Positions 36,851 through 48,233 of a stretch of 64,000 nucleotides of DNA are shown here, in pieces. The number at the start of each line of letters is the position of its first letter. Position 1 is the first letter of the stretch. The notes beneath the pieces were generated by a model. It did not search any database. It saw only the letters and a program-made list of their open reading frames with translations, and was not told where the DNA came from. A program made the translations under genes and the position numbers. The DNA lies in the NCBI GenBank assembly GCA_035041965.1, contig JAPYMA010002755.1, positions 62,001 through 126,000 on the forward strand. Direction: 5' to 3'. Source of the DNA: Anisakis pegreffii (Eukaryota > Nematoda > Chromadorea > Rhabditida > Anisakidae).

Positions 36851-37419
36851 AATCCGCTAATCGCTACTTTCAAATCATTCCTCAGAATGTGCAATTGCAC
36901 CGCTTATTTGTCCGGGAAAATACCTCATTATTTCATCAAACAGTTGAAATTCTTATCGAATCATTCAACAACAGTTAGTCATTCCAATAATAATAATATA
37001 AAGCCAGTAATAAAAACAAACTACAACAATGAAAAAATAACTAAACAACGACAGCAAAATTCAAAAATGAAAAGCCGTTAATTGTCTGCACTGCACTTTC
37101 TGATTACCTTTTGAGAACATCAATATGCTGAGCACTGCATCTGAAATTGTGCATCCCTTGGGTCTTATCGTAGCACGTAGCTCAGTCCTCTCATGATGAA
37201 ATCAGCGATCATCACCGCCATGCGTGGAAAAGTTTGTAAAGGAATCCGCGAAACAATCACCCTATCTTATTAAACTACCCAATTTCTTGTTTTGCAAAAA
37301 AAAAATAAATTACAACCAAACTGATGAAGTGTTTTACAATGAATAATCTGATTCCCACTTTTCAATGTGGCTTTGGGATGGAATATCAATCTATTTCGAT
37401 CGTATAAACCTGAGCATTT

Positions 37420-38060
37420 CATTTAGACAAATGGGGTTACATCGACATTATATATTTCTTCCTTTAAAACCGTCTGATTCATTATCCTTACCCGAATTAT
37501 CCTTAAAGTTACAAGCATATGGCATACGAGGTTGTCTGGCCAATTGAATCCGAGACTTTCTTACGAACTGTTTTCAATCAATTCAAATTACTGATTCATT
37601 CAGCTCGTCAGAACACATCAGCAGTGGTATTCCTCAATGTTCCGTTCCGGGACTACTTCTTTTTCTTATTCTTATCAAAGGTTTCCAGAGTGCCTTCTTC
37701 CAGACTCGATATGCTTCATTTTCGCAGATGACGTTAAGATTCTCACGTTCTTCAACAGTTTACAAACTCTATATAATTTCATAAACCAATAATTCTTAGA
37801 GGCACTTTTCCCGCGTCTGTTTTGTTCATTGCACATTATCAGCAAAGTTTTGCTGTTCGTTTCGATCAGTTGATAGTTATAAAGTTGTTGAGGTGAAACT
37901 AATATGGGCTGAGATGAGAGATGGGAGGTATTATGGATGTATTCACAGGTATTACGGAGGTGCATACCGATGTTCATGCAAGTAATCTATGCGTTAAATT
38001 CGCTCACAAACCAGCAAATTACACGGCTAACTTCTACTGCTCAAAAGGCGGGAGTTAGTA
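37420..38060 (+). mobile_element. LINE (non-LTR) reverse-transcriptase fragment, decayed
   Basis: Plus-strand translation, with one in-frame stop and at least one frameshift, shows the usual RT order: LPELSLKLQAYGIRG, a diverged (W/stop)IRDFLTN segment, SSGIPQCSVPGLLLFLI (family SGVPQGSVLGPLLFL) and, in another frame, ICFIFADDVKILTFF with the catalytic F-A-D-D box. The conserved Q-G-S reads Q-C-S and a G-P reads G-L, so it is inactive. Only the middle of an RT domain remains. The order and motifs fit jockey/CR1-type LINEs. It is absent from the corresponding position in the other copy of the duplication. Confidence 0.8.
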
Positions 38061-38101
38061 AGTCAGAAACATTCTTATTATGAGCTCAGATTAACGTTTA
38101 A

Positions 38102-39423
38102 GCCTTCTTTTGTGGCAAGTTTGCCGAATGTGGATATGTCGACGAGATAATCTATCGTAATCTTCAACGTCCGCGTCCAAATTGCACATTCTCGATTGTA
38201 AATGCTTATACAATATTCAATACGAAAGTGTTCACAGGGCCTGTTTGCGTCAAGGTTAAGTCTCAATTCCGGTTTTGTAATTTCTTGAAACCAGGCAGAG
38301 ATTTCGGCGATGCTGTTGCTTTCATCATTTCTGCAAATCTACTCAACATTTTCGCGAATCCACTAAAATTTTCACGAATGTCGCAATCATACTAACGGTT
38401 AATATGAGAATTCGATGATAGCTAACAAACAGTCAACAAATTAACTTTTAAACACTCAAAAGATAAGCGATACGTTTAGCAAATCAAGACACATTCAACG
38501 AAAAGTGCACACAACAAAATATCTCAAAAGAATTCGCAAATGATCCCTACAACTTTTCAAGAACCATTCATTGCAGACCATCTCATTCGGTGTTGTTGTC
38601 ATATCCACATTTCAGAATGATGCTCAGGTTGATCAGGTTCGAAAGTTTTTGTTGGAAATGGATATACTACGACCGGATCTTATATACTATTTAAAGTACA
38701 AGGCGAAAATCTGTAGGTAAGGTTAATGCTACGAATGTTATGATGATTCTTGTGTTTCACAGGTGAGTGCTCTAGACTGATTGTGAGTATGTGCTGTTAA
38801 TGTCTAATTATTATTTGTTGAAGCTTAGCCCACTGAGAACCATTTTTCCGAAAATTTCACGTTGTTTTCATTCAGCTTTATCGTCATGATGAGGAAAATA
38901 AGCAGTGTGTTCAACGGTATTATAGTCAACGGTGTGTAATGAGGAATAGAAATGCTTTATATCTGGAAATAGCAATAACACTTTGATTGAATCTTTAATT
39001 CAGTGTGTGTCACATAACGGGAGATGTGAACGTGAAGCTGCCCGAGAGTGGTCAGTTACTCCGTTTTGATCCACACATTTACTACGCTGATCTCAAAATC
39101 GGTAAACACATCACGTTTTCCATTCTATGATTTGAACGAATCTCAGTTCCTATGCCTCACTCAGAGTGAAATAACGACAAATTTTCAAAGCTTAAGAAGT
39201 CTTGTATCTGATGGTAATTCGATAGGATCTGTAATAATCTCGCTTATTCGAAACAAATTCCGCCTTCCTTCCTCTTCTCATGAGGTAATTTTCTAAATAC
39301 TGAAAAGCTTGGTTTTCCGCAAGTTTTTGCATTCAGTGGTTAATTGTAGCGAAACACCCGTACAGATGCGGTTGCCATTGCAGTTCTCGACCAATTGAAA
39401 ACAGATTAGCTCGCAGAAAGTGA
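38102..39423 (+). CDS. Duplicated unknown Cys-rich gene 2, copy 1
   Basis: Exons E (38102/38103-38254), F (38616-38716), H (39004-39101) and I (39350-39423) join in phase. E contains FFCGKFAECGYVDEIIY and PNCTFSIVNAYTIFNTKVFT before GPVCVK; F is NDAQVDQVRKFLLEMDILRP...; H has GDVNVKLPESGQLLRFDPHI; I ends HPYRCGCHCSSRPIENRLAR with RK and stop. About ten cysteines, with a C-x-C-x-C cluster at the end, suggest a disulfide-rich, possibly secreted protein, but no first exon or signal peptide was found. All donors are GT and acceptors AG. The family is not recognised. Copy 2 keeps every frame and junction. Confidence 0.5.
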
Positions 39424-39999
39424 AACGAGGAGTCAAATCCGCAAAGATCTATGGATTTCACGCAATGTAATTTTCCATTTGTTTTGAAACTATATCGGGT
39501 CGCTTTCTTTATTCATTTTCGGGATGAAAGTAAAAACTTTACATTCATACATCGAAAAAACTATTTGGTAGTTACGGTGACAGTGATATATCACACTCAT
39601 CAATGCGTTATTTCAATGTTCCATTTGCAATTTCATCCACATTTGTTGAGATATTTCTTCGACTTCCGACTGAATATATAAACGCAATTTGGTGAATTTA
39701 ACCGAACTAATCCTTCCAGAATCGCATCTTCTACAATAACATCAATCGACACACAAAACTATTGGCAAGGTTCAGTGATTGGATAATTTTATGAAGAAAT
39801 GCGAATATATTTTAAACGAATTGTTCTCTGATTGAATGCAGCGAAAATTTTGTTGATTTTTTGGAGTTGTAAATGTGTATGTTTCTGCTCGTTAATGGAA
39901 TGTATCATTAACAAGAGAGCAAAGCCGATGATATTGGTTGATGGATTTTGTTTGTTTGATCGTTTGTTTCATTTACGACGTTCAAAAATCACCTTCACC

Positions 40000-40830
40000 A
40001 ATGTTCACGTCTTCGTAGTTATTCTCTCCTCACAGCCATCAACTATTTAACCAACTTATTGAGGTTGAACGGATTGCTTATGAACATATGGATGCTATCA
40101 CACGTCGATAATGAGTGCGATGGAACGCTGATGATGATTTCTTTTCGAAGTTTCATTGATACGCAAAGACGTGTACTTATCAAATTAAGGACTGATCAAT
40201 GGAATTCTCAATGAAGTTATTAATTGAGAAATGATTGATTTGCTCTTCCTTCTGCGCAAAACGCAGTCTACATTTTAGAAATGCTTGTGTTCTGGTTCCA
40301 GAAATAGTTGAAAAGTTGAAATTGCGTGGCTTTTTAAGGATTGATCCATCTGTCGGATCAAAACGATAATTAATCGTTCCAAATATCAGTCCAAAAATGA
40401 TTTGAGGTTGAAAGAGATGTGCCAACAAAAAATCATTGGTATCTGCAACTGCGGCGGGGCATGCGCAGATGTGATGTGGGGCGGAGAAGCGGTGAACGCC
40501 GATAAAACACGGGCAACCGCTGGTACTTTGACATCCGGACCGTCATATCCTGGCTTTTCGCCGTTCCCACCTGGAAAGTTTCTTGTTAGCCCCAAAACTA
40601 GCTGTTTAGTTAGTAAGTAATCCGGACAAAGCACGTGATAATAATTCCTCTGAGTCCCCTCTCTTACCACCTTCGAAATTGCTATCAATGAATTGGATTG
40701 TCATTGATATTATCAATTGTTATCAATTGAAGTTGTTATCAACTGAACGTTATTATGTTATCAAACTGTTATTGTTATCCGTATAAGCGAGTGCGCAATG
40801 ATGAATTCGAGTGGTTAATTGTTTGTGAGT
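40000..40830. other. Inter-copy region with a possible collagen fragment
   Basis: Contains the GC-richer patch at 40440-40600 described separately, and otherwise no supported gene. Confidence 0.4.
40440..40600 (-). pseudogene. Possible cuticle-collagen C-terminal fragment
   Basis: Minus-strand translation gives GGNGEKPGYDGPD, then, after a +2 frame shift, SGCPCFIGVHRFSAPHHICA and CP. A few Gly-x-y triplets followed by a C-P-C and C-x-C tail is the usual end of nematode cuticle collagens. The shift and the very short Gly-x-y run imply a decayed fragment, or coincidence. Confidence 0.3.
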
Positions 40831-40837
40831 TCGATTC

Positions 40838-41152
40838 TTGACAAAAACTGTCAGCCCTCATTCATTTTTGACAAAAACTGTCAGCCCTCATTCATTTTTG
40901 ACAAAAACTGTCAACCCTCATTCGTTCTTGACAAAAACTGTCAGCCCTCATTCATTTTTGACAAAAGCTGTCAACCCTCATTCATTGTTGACAAAAACTG
41001 TCAGCCCTCATTCATTTTTGACAAAAACTGTCAGCCCTCATTCATTCTTGACAAAAACTGTCAGCCCTCATTCGTTCTTGACAAAAACTGTCAGCCCTCA
41101 TTCATTATTGACAAAAAATGTCAGCCCTCGTTCATCACTGACAAAAAAAATC
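40838..41152 (+). repeat. 30-bp minisatellite, about 10.5 copies
   Basis: The unit 'ttgacaaaaactgtcagccc' plus 'tcattcattt' recurs at exact 30-bp spacing with only point differences; the last two copies are more diverged. Because 30 is a multiple of three, two plus-strand frames are open across the array (DKNCQPSFIF repeats in one). There is no start context or splice evidence that these are translated. There are no spacers, so this is not a CRISPR. Confidence 0.95.
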
Positions 41153-42067
41153 GCCTTGTTAGCCCTCATGTTCATGTTTCTTCCTTCCACATCATGTGAA
41201 AAACAGCAATAAACATGATAATATACTTGTAATCGCCGGAAAAGAAACGGAAATATGGCTCATGTGCCGAAAGTTAACGAAACACACGCCCACAGTTGTG
41301 AAGCATTCCGAGAATAAACGGACTGAAGCTCAAGTTAGCATTTCAACCGTACGCTCTTAGTCTCCACCCAAAATTTTCAATTTAATCCACAAATTCTGCA
41401 GCAAACACTGAATTGAATTGGCTTTCCATACTCGGTACCTAATCAATCCAAAAAATTTTTCATCGTATTGATGTGATGTTGATTAAACGATAACTTTGAA
41501 TTAGAACAAACAATAAAGGAAAATTTGTTGCTCGCGGATGCAATCAAAATCTGCTTTCAGGTTTTTATCTCTTGCTGTCAGTAACAGAGACGTTGATGCT
41601 TTCAGTAACACTGCAAAGGATAGGCGTAAACTTTTAGTCTCAGTGATTCAGCTATTTATCAGTTGATGATGGGTTTCAAATACTTTTTTTTTTTCTAAAT
41701 CAGATTGAGGAGTGTTGACGAACTATGAAGGTTTGCCATTTGATTGGTTAGCTTATCAAAGGTTGCGTCGTGAACTTTTTGGAGTGCCATACTATGCTAT
41801 CGTACTATATTTGTGCAATATCTAGAATGACAACCTTCTTATCGGAATAACTTTCATTCATCTGTTAATAGACAGTATGCATGAGGATATTTCAGGCTCA
41901 TATTCGGTGTTACATAAAACCACTTATAATATTCAAGTGATTTTACACGTAAAATATTCATGTTTTTATAGCACTCATAGTGACTGTTATAAATCTGTCT
42001 CATTCGCTTTATTGGAGAAATTGCAGAACTTCGGTTGCGTCGAATTATTCTTCTTTTCGTTGGAGAT

Positions 42068-42172
42068 TCGATGATATCACTCCCTTCTTTTATCGTAACG
42101 CAAGTGGCTAGCCGATTTGATCAAAATTTCTTCCGACAGTCCATCTACTTCACATAATATCGCCTCTTCTCC
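42068..42172 (-). CDS. Duplicated exon-like fragment, copy a
   Basis: After a TTCTACACAG acceptor the minus strand reads GEEAILCEVDGLSEEILIKS then ASHLRYDKRRE and a stop. A 59-bp core is shared with 42528-42586. See the sister copy for interpretation. Confidence 0.3.
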
Positions 42173-42502
42173 TGTGTAGAACGATGAGCATTCACATGTG
42201 ATTTGTTCTTTGCAAGTTCCGTTACCACGCTTCCAAACCTTACATTTCTTCTCATCACCACTTTTCTCATAAGGTCACGTCTTTGTTAGTTGCATTACTT
42301 AGTCATCATGGTATCATTATGTTGTTATTATTATTATCATCATTACTATCTCATTGTTTTTCTCACCATCGTTGAAAATGCGTATCTCAGCGCTGCTTCA
42401 CAGTTTCATTCTTAAAAGGTATTTTTAAGCTCTCAACCGATCCAGTGCAAGTGATTCTTTTCGATTTTAATTTTTTGACCCGTATTCTCTCGTTATGTTC
42501 AT

Positions 42503-42624
42503 TCTTCCTGATTATGCGACGCATCCGATTTGATCAAAATTTCTTCCGACAGTCCATCTGCTTCACATAATATCGCCTCTTCGCATCGCATTTCCAACCG
42601 CTTCGCCAATGCCATTGTGCTGTA
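42503..42624 (-). CDS. Duplicated exon-like fragment, copy b (BTB-like?)
   Basis: After a GAGTACAG acceptor the minus strand reads TMALAKRLEMRCEEAILCEA then DGLSEEILIKSD, ending with ASHNQEE and a stop. The A-K-R-L...C-E-E pattern resembles the end of nematode BTB/POZ domains (L-A-D-R-F...C-E). That similarity is weak. Two copies 415 bp apart with different C-termini suggest exon duplication or alternative last exons. Confidence 0.35.
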
Positions 42625-43778
42625 CTCAATTGGTTCTTATGAATCCATTTTGTTTTGGATTACTTCCCATCAGCCTGATTCGAATATCTTTGGTAAAGCG
42701 TCATTTTACCGTTCTTCATCAGATGATCGTTGTACCCATCATTAACGCATACTGAACCATCTTTTATCGCTCAGCAACCAAGCACAATGAATGCTGCCTC
42801 TTATCGCTGTTATAATCACCATAACATGTGTCTCTATCATGTACCAAAATTTATCAGTATTTCTTGATTATCACAGTCGTTCTTAACACATCAACAATCA
42901 GCTGCATTGTTCTTATATCGCTGCAATGACTTACCACCAATCATACGTACAGCTGCGTTGATATCATGCACTGGTATCAAACTCATTATCAGTGTCTCCA
43001 TTCATTGTCAACTTCATCGTTTCTCAACCTTTTGTGGTTTTGAATGAATTTTTTTATAGTATAGCATGCTGTCCTCAGATTAATTGTTGAAGTTTCACTG
43101 CATTTTAATGTCTTTGAAATGAAATTTGTACACCTTTCCTGAACCAATAAAGTACATATTAGTTCGCCCAAAAAATTAAAATAGATCCAACAAATATCGA
43201 GTGTCAACTATGGATCCAAAGGAGAGACAGGAGTGAAAGTGGGGAGATTATCTCAAAGAAGGTACGCTATAAAGAATGAGTCAGATATAAGGTAAGAAAG
43301 GCGAGTTCGCAAAGAGAATCGCTGATTTCAATAGTGAATGAGGACGTCATCATCGACACAAATCTCGTTTGTGGAATTCGTTACGTACTTTTGGAATTAA
43401 TATCGAGAGAGAACTAAGAGAGGAACAGCTGGCGAAAGAGATATTGCCATGGGAATTGAGATGTCCGGCAAAGGCGGTACTTGGTGGAAGGTGTTTATCC
43501 GAACACTATCGGATGATACCGCTTCATATTTATTCCGAAAAATTGCTTCCGATCGACATATTTCGTGTTATCATTCATTATATTTGCTTGCATACAACTC
43601 ATCTCTTATGTATAATTTTTGAACTGCATTTCGAATGAGATGGATTATGAAACGGATTACCTATGAGTATTCAACAATATTGCTTAGGAATGTGTTTCGG
43701 TAGGAACGATTCGATTTTATATGTAGAATAATAGAGATGTACGCCAAATTAACCAGTGTATAATGACAGTTGATAACC

Positions 43779-45273
43779 ATGTCGATGTTGGATATTATAA
43801 TAGACGACGACTTCTATGGATGTTCTGTTATGTTGAGCACGGCTCTTCCACCTGAAATTCTCCTCAAATGGTATGAATCAGTTTACGACAAACTACTGCG
43901 CGTGATTCAATGGCATATCGGACAGAGATCCATTCCACAGCAAGTTATCGAGAAATGGTGATCATTAATCGGATTTTTCATGCTCATCGATACATTCAGA
44001 ACGGAATATCAGCATAATTGCTTCGCATTTCCTGAATTTCCTTTAAAATGGTGTGTTGCCGATGATGGTTACTCACTGTTTCTCTGCTAACACAAGTTCT
44101 TGTGTTTCACTTTACAGTGACTTCGCAACACACCATCCTCAAAGTTGACGATAACAAGGGACATCTATCTCATCGCAATTCCCCTTAGTAAATCATATAC
44201 AGTGAGAAGGAGCAAATTTATTTCATGCAATCGACGTTTTGAGTTCACACAACAACAAGGCAATTGTCTCATTTTGACACCCAACCCGAGCTGTCTCAAA
44301 ACTGCACAGCTTATAGGTATGTGATCCGATTTCACATCATACACATCGCAGACTTCAACATTAGTTCAGTGGACGACGCGTATCAGATGTTTTTTAAAGA
44401 AACTGTTCTTGATGGATGGCTGCCTTTTACGGATCGACACGCTGAGCGACGTTTAAGAAAATTTTGAGTACTACGTGTTTTATTGACTAATATATATTAT
44501 TTGGCGAAAACAATGTGAAAAATATTGTCCAGCATGGCTGATGCTAATTATGACATTATTATTCAATTCTCTCATCAATCAATAGCTCAGAATCTTTTAC
44601 ATTATTATCAAAATCACTGTCTTGTTCAATTGGATATAACAGAGTTCAAAAGAATGACCACATGATTTGATCTATCGTAGAGCACTGATTGGAATGTTAT
44701 CGTCACTTCCTTGCCGTAGCGTTGTTCGTTATCGTCATTTACATTTCAGAGGATCACTTGACAGAACTTGTCCAATTGCGACAACCGAAGAGTTAACTGC
44801 TCTTTATGCCGTTGTTCAGTTGAGAATCGATGAGGATAAAAAAGGAAATGAATGCGTAACAGAATTTGAATTATGCTATGAGGTAAATTATAGCTAATCT
44901 TCAACGATTCCAAAGCGTTATGCAACACAAGAGCCTCGAAATGATCCTGTACACCCAATCGCACGTTTCCTCTCTTCTCAAACTTCTGATCATCACCTCT
45001 TCTGAGTATGATGTAAAAATTCACATGAGTGATCATTGTTCTTGATAGCCACCTTAATTAATGTTAATATTTCAGCGAAATGATCGTACATATATCGGTT
45101 GGAAAACAATCAAAGAGCTCAGTGATAAATATGGTTTTAAAGGAGGGAGATGGATCTTTATGCCGAAACCCAAAAGAGATAAATACCTAAATATGCGTAA
45201 TCGATCGATAATTGCTATTGAACTCATAAAATGTGGGATCATTTCTTTTTTCTCTTATCAGTTATCTTTTTGA
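43779..45273 (+). CDS. Duplicated unknown gene 1, copy 2
   Basis: Segments corresponding to copy 1: A 43779-43961, B to 44316, C 44750-44882, D 45076-45273, with the same splice sites and phases. B is identical. C differs at its end (NECVTEFELCYE) and D is diverged but in frame (RNDRTYIGWKTIKELSDKYG then FKGGRWIFMPKPK). The last 25 codons of A differ from copy 1 at 14 bases, 13 of them changing the amino acid. Upstream of A, an ORF at 43369-43638 (ELREEQLAKEILPWELRC...) is only partly kept in copy 1 and could be an additional exon. Confidence 0.4.
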
Positions 45274-45324
45274 AAGAAATCATTAATGCACGAATTCTAT
45301 GCGACTAACCCTATGGCTTCAAAC

Positions 45325-45480
45325 CAGTGATGAGCGCGCTATCGAAAAAAAACTAGTTCCTCTAATCACTAATTCGTTTCAAAAAATCATCTTCTTCACT
45401 AAAAATAATCCGCTATCAGTTCCGCCAAGCAAAAATATCGAGATATTTTCGTTAAAAGTGCCGCTTTCCGAAAAAATTCC
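45325..45480. mobile_element. Interspersed short element, copy b
   Basis: Contains 'aaccagtgatgagcgcgct', 'aatcactaattcg' and 'aaaaataatccgctatc', paralleling 36695-36850. It lies at the equivalent place in copy 2, so the insertion predates the large duplication. Confidence 0.4.
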
Positions 45481-46749
45481 AAGCGTTATGCAACACTCAG
45501 ATTAATAACAAAAAGTAGCGATATTTTTCAATAAAACGAAAAAATTAGAATTAGGGTTGTAGCTTAAATATGGAGCTCGTAATATTTCCATCGTCGTTCA
45601 GTTGATTTCAAATCTCCTTCCTAAGTCTGCAAAAGAAAGAAGGAAATAAACGAGCGATGAATGAAGGAATCTATTTTCCCAATTGATATGCCTACATATT
45701 GTGTGTTATAAACATCTGAGTGATTGAGTAGTAGCTGTAGAGATTTCAAAATTCTAGAGGTAAACGCTCTGCATCATAATATGTTCATTATTGACGTTTT
45801 TTGAGACTCAAATTACGAATGAATTTCATATTTTTAATTATGCTCCAAGATTGTCATATTTATACCGAATTTGACCTTATCCAAAATTGAATATACATAC
45901 CAAAACTAGGTGAATACCGAAATTACAGGAGGAGAAGGTATTTAAGAGGACATTTTCACTCATAGCTTTCTTTCAGAACTCATTTTGATCTTCTTTCCTT
46001 CACCAGAACTTATAATCAAGAGTAGTTTTGCAGAGTGAGAGAGAAAAGTTAGCCGTGTTCCACAACATCATGTAAATGAATATCCTTCCTCGAAACTTTG
46101 GCAAATGCTTGAACCATATTTTGGTAAATCGAATCGGCCGGTATTCCAGTTCAACTACCTCCCAGTGACTTGCTGACTTGAGAACTGACCAAATAAATTT
46201 AAACTAAAATCCATGTTAAGGTGACCTACGAATTCATACTGATTCACAAAAATATGGACGTCTCGCAATAGTTCGATGCTGTGATGTTGGAAAAAATAAG
46301 CATTCCCTATCAGACGGAGAGTAGCAAGTTAGCAGAAAATTGAAAACAGTTGCTCGCTAAAACGCTAACGAAAAAAACCGCACAAGTTGTCGCTATGCCG
46401 TAAAAAAGTTATTCACTGCTAATTTCAACTATGTAGGAAAGTATTGAGAAAACAGTAGCTCGACTAGTAGAGGAACAGCGCATATCGCTCCGTTGCCCAC
46501 CTGCGCATATTGCTCTACACAGCTATCACTTACTCTAGTTGAGCAAGTTAAGAATGGTATTCAAAAAATCTTCCGTTTAACAAGTTCAGAGAATTTGTTG
46601 AACCGAATAATAGAAACTTTTCGTAATTTAAATGCTTTTTCTGTGATTCCGTAATCGCGACAAGTACCGAGAGTCCCACCTGTAGAGACTGTGTCTAGTT
46701 TAATCGATGTATTTTAACATTCACTGTGATTATAACAGTTTCTCAGATA

Positions 46750-47335
46750 CGGTTTCTCAATTTTGTAATTTCTTGAAACCAGGCAGAGGTTTCGGCGATG
46801 CTGTTGCTTTCATCATTTCTACAAATCTGCTCAGCATTTTCGCGAATCCACTCACATTTTCACGGATATCCCGATCATGCTAAGGGTTAAGATGAGAATT
46901 CGATGATAGCTAACAAACGGTCAACAAATTAAACGTTGATTTCGTTTCTTTGAAGAACCTTCTTATTATGAGCTCAGATTAACGTTTAAGCCTTCTTTTG
47001 TGGCAAGTTTGCCGAATGTGGATATGTCGACGAGATAATCTATCGTAATCATCAACGTCCGCCTCCAAATTGCACATTCTCGATTGTAAATGCTTATACA
47101 ATATTCAATACGAAAGTGTTCACAGGGCCTGTTTGCGTCAAGGTTAAGTCTCAATTCCGGTTTTGTAATTTCTTGAAACCAGGCAGAGATTTCGGCAATG
47201 CTGTTGCTTTCATCATTTCTGCAAATCTGCTCAGCATTTTCGCGAATCCACTCAAATTTTCACGAATATCGCAATCATACTAACGGTTAATATGAGAATT
47301 CGATGATAGCTAACAAACAGTCAACAAATTAACTT
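46750..47335 (+). repeat. Internal ~190-bp direct repeat in copy 2
   Basis: 'ttttgtaatttcttgaaacc' through 'agctaacaaacggtcaacaa' (46757-46926) is repeated with a few changes at about 47160-47330. Copy 1 has it once (38274-38442). Confidence 0.8.
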
Positions 47336-48233
47336 TTAAACACTCAAAAGATAAGCGATACGTTTAGCAAATCAAGACACATTCAACGAAAAGTGCACAC
47401 AACAAAATATCTCAAAAGAATTCGCAAATGATCCCTACAACTTTTCAAGAACCATTCATTGCAGACCATCTCATTCGGTGTTGTTGTCATATCCACATTT
47501 CAGGAAGATCCTCAGGTTGATCAGGTTCGAAAGTTTTTGTTAGAATTGAATATACTGCGACCGAATCGTATAAGCTATATGAAGTACAAGGCAAAAATCT
47601 GTAGGTAAGGCATACAAATATTGTGATGATTCTTACGTTTAACAGTTGACTGTGCAAGAGTGGATATGCGTCGGTAATGTATAATTAGTGCTTGCTGAGT
47701 CTCAACCTTTTGAGAACCATTTTTTTGAAAATTTCACGTTGTTTCCATTCAGCTCTATCGTCATAATGAGGAAAATGAACGGTGTGTTCAACGGTGTAAT
47801 AATCAACGGTGTGTAATGAGAAATAGAAATGCTTTACATCTGGAAGTAGCACTAACACTTTGATTAAATTTTTCATTCAGTGTGTGTCACATAACGAGAG
47901 ATGTGAACGTGAAGGTACCCGAGAGTGGTCAGTTAATCCATTTTGATCCGCATATTTACTACGCTGATGTCAGAATCGGTAATCACACCACGTTTTTCAT
48001 CCCAAAATGTCCTTAACGTATTCAACAAATTCAGCAAGTCTCAGCTCTCATGCACCACTCAGAGTGAAATAAAGGGAAATTTCTAAAGCTGAAGAAATCT
48101 TGTTTCTGCTTATAAATCAGCTGGATATGGAATATTCTCGTTTATTAAAAGCCTTTTCCACAATTCTTAGTTACTTGCAGGAGAACATCCGAACAGATGC
48201 GGTTGCCAATGCAGTTTTCCACCAAATGAATAG
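46991..48233 (+). CDS. Duplicated unknown Cys-rich gene 2, copy 2
   Basis: Exons E (46991-47142), F (47504-47604), H (47881-47978) and I (48181-48233) use the same splice positions and phases as copy 1. F reads EDPQVDQVRKFLLELNILRP, H reads DVNVKVPESGQLIHFDPHIY, I reads GEHPNRCGCQCSFPPNE then stop. A 2-nt difference near the end gives a shorter C-terminus than copy 1 (which continues NRLARRK). All cysteines visible in copy 1 are kept. Conservation of frame across four exons while introns drift supports both copies having been functional. Confidence 0.5.

Larger units (their letters stand above)
34660..39990 (+). repeat. Large direct duplication, copy 1 (~5.3 kb)
   Basis: Homologous to 43290-48690 in the same orientation. 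Identity is almost complete over 35140-35358 and 35560-36330, moderate elsewhere, and traceable to the block ending 'gttggttgatggattttgtt' (about 39955). Copy 1 has a LINE fragment at 37420-38060 that copy 2 lacks. Confidence 0.85.
41220..43285. other. Inter-copy region, mostly unassigned
   Basis: Except for the duplicated minus-strand exon at 42.1 and 42.5 kb, no supported gene. Confidence 0.4.

Noticed and set aside
40838..41152. Regular 30-bp repeats considered as a CRISPR array.
   Set aside because: Repeats are directly adjacent with no unique spacers, and the genome is eukaryotic.
40819..41212. Two overlapping ~125-codon ORFs with a Cys-containing repeat (DKNCQPSFIF).
   Set aside because: They are produced entirely by the 30-bp minisatellite; no signal peptide, splice context or codon bias supports translation.
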